64,000 nucleotides of DNA from CAITZA01 sp937915285. Lineage in GTDB: Bacteria > Desulfobacterota > Desulfomonilia > Desulfomonilales > Desulfomonilaceae. Below the pieces are notes generated by a model, which worked only from the letters and a program-made list of their open reading frames with translations, was not told the DNA's origin and did no database searches. Positions 59,748 through 64,000 of the stretch are shown here, piece by piece (the stretch's first letter is position 1; every line of letters begins with the position of its first letter). A program made the translations under genes and the position numbers. The stretch covers positions 1 to 64,000 of the forward strand of contig DAISIV010000008.1 in NCBI GenBank assembly GCA_036821825.1, read 5' to 3'.

Positions 59748-60212
59748 ATGAGGATTCTTGATTTCCTCCCAGGCGATTCAATTATAGTTTCACTCAATTC
59801 AACAACGAAGGTGGATGTTTTATCCGAATTGGTAGAGCCAATCCTGTTGTCACATCCCAATCTTGACAAATCAGAGTTGATGAAAACCTTGATCGAACGG
59901 GAACGACTTGGTAGCACAGGACTCGGAGGCGGCGTGGCCATTCCTCACGGGAAATGTGAAGGTCTTGACAGACTGGCTGCGAGTTTTGGCAGGAGCGGCC
60001 GAGGGGTTGATTTCAATTCCATGGACGGCAAACCTACCTACTTGTTCTTTCTTTTGTTAGCCCCAAAAAACTGTGCTGGAGAGCATCTGAAAGCTCTTGC
60101 AAGAATCTCCAGGCTTTTCAAGGACCCGCTGCTGACAAACAGCCTCAAACAGGCGGAAAGCGCAAACCAAATAACAAAACTGATGGAGGAACATGATTTG
60201 CGCTATCCGTAG
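59748..60212 (+). CDS. ptsN: PTS IIA-Ntr-type regulatory protein
   Basis: A 154-residue EIIA domain of the fructose/nitrogen type. The phospho-acceptor is His67 in G-G-V-A-I-P-H-G-K. PtsN receives phosphate from the PTS-Ntr chain and regulates metabolism, potassium transport and sigma-54 functions rather than importing sugar. HPr and RapZ genes often follow; here thiC on the opposite strand comes next. Length is typical. Confidence 0.94.
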   Translation: MRILDFLPGDSIIVSLNSTTKVDVLSELVEPILLSHPNLDKSELMKTLIERERLGSTGLGGGVAIPHGKCEGLDRLAASFGRSGRGVDFNSMDGKPTYLFFLLLAPKNCAGEHLKALARISRLFKDPLLTNSLKQAESANQITKLMEEHDLRYP

Positions 60213-60224
60213 TATCAGCAAGCC

Positions 60225-61460
60225 CTAGATATCTGAATCGGCCTTGTAGGCGCACAGATCTCCACACATGGAGCATGTCTCGTGGTCCTGATCACAGGTT
60301 TTGGCTCTTATCTCCCTTGCAAGATCGGGGTCGAGCGCAAGTTCTATTTGCTTTTCCCAGTTCCGTTCTTTTCTGGCCTTACTCATCTCCACATCCCATT
60401 CCCATGCGCCAGGAATCCTGCGAACCAGATCGGCCGCATGACCTGCGGCTCTGGCAGCCAAAACTCCCATTCTCACGTCCTCAATGCCCGGAAGACCCAA
60501 ATGCTCTGATGGAGTCACATAACAAAGGAAGTCAGCTCCGTTGCAAGCCGCTATAGCCCCGCCGATGGCGGAAGTCAGATGATCCAGCCCTGGGGCCACA
60601 TCTGTAACCAGAGGACCTAGCACATAGAATGGGGCGTTATCGCAAAGCCTTTTCTGTAGAAGCATTTGAGTAGGTATCTGATCAATCGGAACGTGCCCAG
60701 GTCCCTCGATTATGGCCTGAACCCCAACCTCTCTGGCCCTGCGGTTCAATTCCCCGAGCGTCATCAATTCCTCTAACTGGGCTGAATCCAGAGAGTCGGC
60801 CACCGCCCCTGGCCTCAAACCATCCCCAAGACTCAATACCATGTCATATTGTTTACAGATATCCAGGACTTCATCAAAACGCTCGTAGAGTGGGTTCTCC
60901 TTACCATTAACCCTCATCCACCTCGCCAGGAAACTACCGCCTCGGCTCACTATTCCGCATACACGAGGACTTTTCTCGAGCCTTTCAAGCACAGAACCCG
61001 TAACCCCGCAGTGAACGGTGACAAAACTGATTCCATCCTCGCCGTGCAGGCGTATGGCGTCAAGCATTTCATCTGATGTCATTTTTTCACCGCCACCCTT
61101 TTCCCGGACGGCTTTGACTATTGCCTCATAAATGGGTACCGAACCAACTGGAATTTCTGAAGCTGAGATGATTTTCTTTCTCATGGAGCGTAAATCTCCA
61201 CCTGTTGAAAGATCCATTACGGCATCAGCGCCGGCTTTGACTGCAGCTTCAAGCTTTCTTATTTCCAGACCTTCGTCGTGAACATCGCCTGAAGTTCCGA
61301 TGTTGGCATTAACTTTTATTTTCAACCCCTTACCAACTGCGACAGGCCTACCCCGAGGAGGCGCTTTAAAAAATACCGCCTTGCCTTCCTCCAGTTCAGA
61401 TTTAAGGAAATCCTGGCTGACAGACTCGTATTTGGCTAGGGCATCAATTATTGATTCCAA
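60225..61460 (-). CDS. thiC: ThiC-family radical SAM synthase (ThiC or BzaF paralogue)
   Basis: A 411-residue ThiC-type protein: K-V-N-A-N-I-G-T-S, M-D-L-S-T-G-G-D-L, S-R-G-G-S-F-L-A-R-W, S-L-G-D-G-L-R-P-G, E-G-P-G-H-V-P and Y-V-T-P-S-E-H-L-G-L-P. The C-terminal cluster reads CSMCGDLC (C-x2-C-x3-C), the spacing of the short archaeal-like type. ThiC makes the thiamin pyrimidine HMP-P from AIR; the close paralogue BzaF makes 5-hydroxybenzimidazole for cobamides. Sequence reading cannot separate them. TTG 61460 is the start (GGGAGAG upstream). No thi genes adjoin and no thi-box fits the short upstream gap. Confidence 0.85.
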   Translation of the reverse strand: MESIIDALAKYESVSQDFLKSELEEGKAVFFKAPPRGRPVAVGKGLKIKVNANIGTSGDVHDEGLEIRKLEAAVKAGADAVMDLSTGGDLRSMRKKIISASEIPVGSVPIYEAIVKAVREKGGGEKMTSDEMLDAIRLHGEDGISFVTVHCGVTGSVLERLEKSPRVCGIVSRGGSFLARWMRVNGKENPLYERFDEVLDICKQYDMVLSLGDGLRPGAVADSLDSAQLEELMTLGELNRRAREVGVQAIIEGPGHVPIDQIPTQMLLQKRLCDNAPFYVLGPLVTDVAPGLDHLTSAIGGAIAACNGADFLCYVTPSEHLGLPGIEDVRMGVLAARAAGHAADLVRRIPGAWEWDVEMSKARKERNWEKQIELALDPDLAREIRAKTCDQDHETCSMCGDLCAYKADSDI

Positions 61461-61583
61461 AATATATCTCTCCCGTTTACAATTTTTGTTTGTAGTATAT
61501 GAGCCTATTGCAATATTGTCTACACTGGTTGAAGAAAAACTGGACGGTGGATTTAGAAAAGAGTTCATGAGGACAGTCAAATA

Positions 61584-62792
61584 ATGGGCACTGCTTCGGG
61601 TTCTAGGGCTGTTGCTGGATGCGCTGCGTCGCTTATCTGGTCAGGGGCGTTCATTTTCGGATTCCCAGGCGTGATGGCTCCGTATTGGAAAGAGCAGTTC
61701 AATGCCTCTCAAGGGGCGATCGGATCTATACTCTTCTTTGTGCTGGCTGCCGTCGGTCTTTTCATGTTCCTTGTAGGTCGGTGGCAGGAGAGGATTGGAA
61801 TCAGGCGAACCATTACTGCAGGCTCGGTGATAACATCGTTAAATGTGCTTCTTTTGAGTCAGGCTTCCAGTCTTTACATGATATATGCCTTTGCTTTCAT
61901 CGCTGGAGCATCGTCCTGTCTCATCTACATCCCGTCTCTTACATGCGTCCAAAGATGGTATCCCGAAAAGAGGGGTCTTGTTTCAGGAGCTGTCAACATA
62001 ACATTCGGACTATCTGCCGCCCTTATGTCCCCTGTGTTTGTCTTCATGATGGATACAGTTGGTTATGTTCAGATGCTTCATATTCTCGGAATAATCTCCC
62101 TGGTGGCAGGTATTTTATCTTCACAACTCACCGATGCTCCTGCTGACCCCCCAAAAGCTGGGCCAGGGGCTGAGGTCACCGCTACAATCTTCACCGAAAA
62201 ACCGATGACTGTTTCCGAAATCGTAAGGACGAGAAATTTTCAATTACTCTGGTTATCTTGGGCCCTTCAGGGGGCTGCAGGAATAGCCATGGTACCTTTA
62301 TCTACCGCCTATGGAATGTACAGGAATTATCCGATGGAAGCAGCGGTCGTCATATTGATGGCCTTCAATTTTACCAGCGGCATCATGCGACTTCTTAGTG
62401 GATTCATGTCAGACTACGTTGGGAGAAACCGGACGATGAGCGTCAGTTTTCTGCTTGCCGGCCTGGCATATATAGCGCTGGCCCACTCAGGCAATCTTGT
62501 ATGGATGTCCATCTTTGCGGCTTTTATCGGATTCGCGTTCGGGACACTTTTTACAGTTTCCGCGCCTCTGGTCACCGACTGTTTTGGGATCCAGAATTTT
62601 GGAGCTGTTTTCGGGATTGTCTTTACTGCTTATGGCTTCTTTTCCGGCCCCTTAGGTCCTGCTCTCAGCGGATTAGCGCTTGATATAACCAAGGATTTTT
62701 CTCTTGTCTTCTACTATCTCAGTTCTTTCTGCTTCATCGCGAGCATTCTGGTCCTGTTCATAAAACCGGGCATTCCGGCAAAGAGAGCGTAG
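61584..62792 (+). CDS. MFS transporter, oxalate:formate antiporter (OFA)-like
   Basis: A 402-residue protein with 12 predicted transmembrane helices in two halves, a loop motif (G-R-W-Q-E-R-I-G-I-R-R) after TM2, and C-V-Q-R-W-Y-P-E-K-R-G-L-V-S-G near TM5, characteristic of the OFA/monocarboxylate group. It likely carries a small mono- or dicarboxylate such as lactate, formate or oxalate. GAGG lies about ten bases before the ATG. Neighbours give no substrate clue. Confidence 0.88.
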   Translation: MGTASGSRAVAGCAASLIWSGAFIFGFPGVMAPYWKEQFNASQGAIGSILFFVLAAVGLFMFLVGRWQERIGIRRTITAGSVITSLNVLLLSQASSLYMIYAFAFIAGASSCLIYIPSLTCVQRWYPEKRGLVSGAVNITFGLSAALMSPVFVFMMDTVGYVQMLHILGIISLVAGILSSQLTDAPADPPKAGPGAEVTATIFTEKPMTVSEIVRTRNFQLLWLSWALQGAAGIAMVPLSTAYGMYRNYPMEAAVVILMAFNFTSGIMRLLSGFMSDYVGRNRTMSVSFLLAGLAYIALAHSGNLVWMSIFAAFIGFAFGTLFTVSAPLVTDCFGIQNFGAVFGIVFTAYGFFSGPLGPALSGLALDITKDFSLVFYYLSSFCFIASILVLFIKPGIPAKRA

Positions 62793-62840
62793 AATATTTT
62801 AGTCGAAAGACCGAAACTACTCCACGTCCATTATGTCAAC

Positions 62841-63754
62841 CTAGGTTCTCTGAATCACAAGGATTCCATTCCAGAAGGTAGGGTGACAATTGTGTTTAGT
62901 CTTTACGTCGAGTAAGATTTTGTATGAGTTTTGGCTGGCCTTCACGAAGTCTATGGTTGCATCATACGGCTCATTCCAGTTTGTATCATCCACAAGGATG
63001 ATGCACTTGGGGCTGAAAAAGGGCTCAGCTACCTGCAACCCCTTGATTTGATCTTCATAGCTGTNNNNNNNNNNNNNNNNNNNNNNNNNNNNNNNNNNNN
63101 NNNNNNNNNNNNNNNNNNNNNNNNNNNNNNNNNNNNNNNNNNNNNNNNNNNNNNNNNNNNNNNNGGGCTGAAAAAGGGCTCAGCTACCTGCAACCCCTTG
63201 ATTTGATCTTCATAGCTGTGATTTCCATCATAAAAATATAACCCGATTTGTCCTTCATGAATTTCTTCAAAATATTTCAGATAATCCATATCATAAAACA
63301 AGTGGTTCGGACTTTTCAGTTGGCCAAAACGTCTTAGAAAATGTTCCCTGGGCCCCCCAAACTCTGAGAAATTGTCTACCCCAACACAGATTTTTCCAGG
63401 ATTGTCAAGTAGTCCGGAGAGAAACGAAAAACCGTGCCAGATACCTACATTAACAAAAACGTCTTCTGAGGACATTCGAGCGACGGATTCGTTTATTATA
63501 GCTGCAATTGCCAATGTGGACATTCGTGGAACATCCTTCAGTCTTATGAAGGACCGCTTGAGTGACAATTCATACTCGGGAAACCCGGTGTTCAGCATTT
63601 CCAGAAACATTCCGAATTTCTCCGGCAATCCGGTCTTTCCATGTTTGATAATGTACTGAAGTCTTTTTTGATAAAAATCTTCACTTACCGGCATTCTGGT
63701 ATGGGGCTTTATGAACCTGAAAGAGAGATTTTGCAGATATTCCATATAATCCAT
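62841..63754 (-). CDS. Class I SAM-dependent methyltransferase-like protein, split by an artificial gap
   Basis: The N-terminal part runs from 63754 to the gap, the C-terminal part from the gap to 62841. It has V-N-V-G-I-W-H-G-F-S-F at the SAM-binding position, C-V-G-V-D-N, then F-Y-D-G-N-H-S-Y-E-D and C-I-I-L-V-D-D-T-N-W, the Methyltransf_24-type pattern. A 55-base copy on each side of the Ns shows that the contigs overlap. Collapsing it gives 759 bases, exactly 253 codons including stop (252 residues), with no frameshift. The substrate is unknown; such genes often sit in surface-glycan loci. Confidence 0.72.
63010..63219. other. 100-N scaffold gap flanked by an identical 55-base overlap
   Basis: Positions 63065-63164 are 100 Ns. 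The 55 bases before (63010-63064) are identical to the 55 after (63165-63219). This is the signature of two contigs overlapping by one k-mer length that were scaffolded but not merged, not a biological repeat. Confidence 0.93.
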
Positions 63755-63805
63755 TGGTTAGAATTGTTCTCGTTTCACAGGTGATTTGGGTTCATGACAT
63801 TATCA

Positions 63806-64000
63806 CTACTCGACATATATTTCAATTTTGGCCGCTTCATTATTGGGCGTAACAGCCATGATGGAATGGCGACCATTGCTCGGCTCCCAATAGAACTCAT
63901 AAGGGGCCTCGCTTCGGGCTAATTCAATTCCATTAACTATCCAAATGACGTATGGAACAACACTCGCAGTTGACGCTCGCAGTGGGATTATCAACTGTTT
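63806..64000 (-). CDS. C-terminal end of a probable penicillin-binding protein 1C (partial)
   Basis: The frame enters from beyond the window end and stops at 63806, so only about 64 C-terminal residues are visible. The pattern (I-P-L-R-A-S-T, then W-I-V-N-G-I-E-L, F-Y-W-E-P-S-N-G-R-H-S-I-M-A-V) resembles the small beta-sandwich at the C-terminus of PBP1C, a bifunctional peptidoglycan synthase. The catalytic domains are outside the window, so this is a tentative call. Confidence 0.5.
   Translation of the reverse strand, partial: KQLIIPLRASTASVVPYVIWIVNGIELARSEAPYEFYWEPSNGRHSIMAVTPNNEAAKIEIYVE

Noticed and set aside
61461..61583. Possible TPP riboswitch upstream of thiC
   Set aside because: Only about 120 bases separate thiC from the divergent transporter gene and the TPP consensus (CTGAGA ... 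ACCTGATC) is absent.
63010..63219. A 55-base direct repeat flanking unknown sequence, as for a mobile element
   Set aside because: Exact copies directly against a 100-N gap, restoring one frame when merged, show an assembly overlap.
1..64000. CRISPR arrays, insertion sequences, integrases, prophage genes
   Set aside because: No regularly spaced repeats, transposase motifs or phage structural genes were seen anywhere in the window.

Overview
The window looks like a chromosomal segment of an anaerobic Gram-negative bacterium, most likely a Desulfobacterota (deltaproteobacterial) sulfate-reducer or syntroph relative. This is inferred from periplasmic multihaem cytochromes, a Nap cluster without NapB/NapC, DsrO/DsrP-like FeS and NrfD proteins, an Lpt/Kdo lipopolysaccharide operon ending in rpoN-hpf-ptsN, cobamide genes and a flavin/FeS dienoyl-CoA reductase-like enzyme. 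A 100-N scaffold gap near the right end suggests a draft or metagenome assembly. I saw no insertion sequences, prophage genes, CRISPR array or rRNA.

Layout. 1-5.3 kb: a truncated tRNA-Pro, an NTF2-like protein, an LhgO-type FAD oxidase, tyrS, tlyA and two small envelope proteins. 5.5-9.6 kb: serC, a SerA homologue that has lost its whole catalytic triad, and purA. 9.7-14.9 kb: a eukaryotic-like small GTPase with a partner protein on the plus strand, convergent with an OmpA-type transmembrane protein, a coiled-coil protein and a SpoIIE-type phosphatase. This is the best candidate for an undescribed signalling system. 15.1-18 kb: a small exported protein, cobO and a GlcD-like FAD dehydrogenase. 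18.0-30.8 kb: a haem-binding sensor kinase and its response regulator, divergent from a long respiratory gene cluster (octahaem HAO-family cytochrome, tetrahaem cytochrome, FeS protein, NrfD, HEAT protein, tetrahaem cytochrome, NapA, NapD, NapG-like, NapH). Together these could reduce nitrate to ammonium without NrfA. The divergent promoter region carries four helically phased direct repeats, a candidate operator for the regulator.

31-36.3 kb: an FadH-like reductase, a dienoyl-CoA-isomerase-like crotonase and a B12-binding radical SAM protein. 36.5-41.8 kb: small proteins, a response regulator, a ThiF-like E1, a sugar nucleotidyltransferase, an orphan ABC ATPase, a possibly leaderless 62-residue protein and a degenerate nuclease-fold protein. 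41.8-50.4 kb: purD, a PAS/receiver pseudo-kinase, a TetR regulator with its own palindrome, an SCP2-like protein, cobT-cobU, an acyl-CoA-synthetase-like protein and pyrF. 50.6-53.7 kb: a PNPOx-like flavoprotein translationally coupled to a dikinase-like phosphotransferase, then a SemiSWEET.

53.9-60.2 kb: a fused KdsA-KdsC protein, lptC, lptA, lptB, rpoN, hpf and ptsN. 60.2-64 kb: thiC or a bzaF paralogue, an OFA-type MFS transporter, a methyltransferase-like gene split by an artificial gap, and the end of a probable pbpC. All family assignments were made by reading motifs; no database search or alignment was run.
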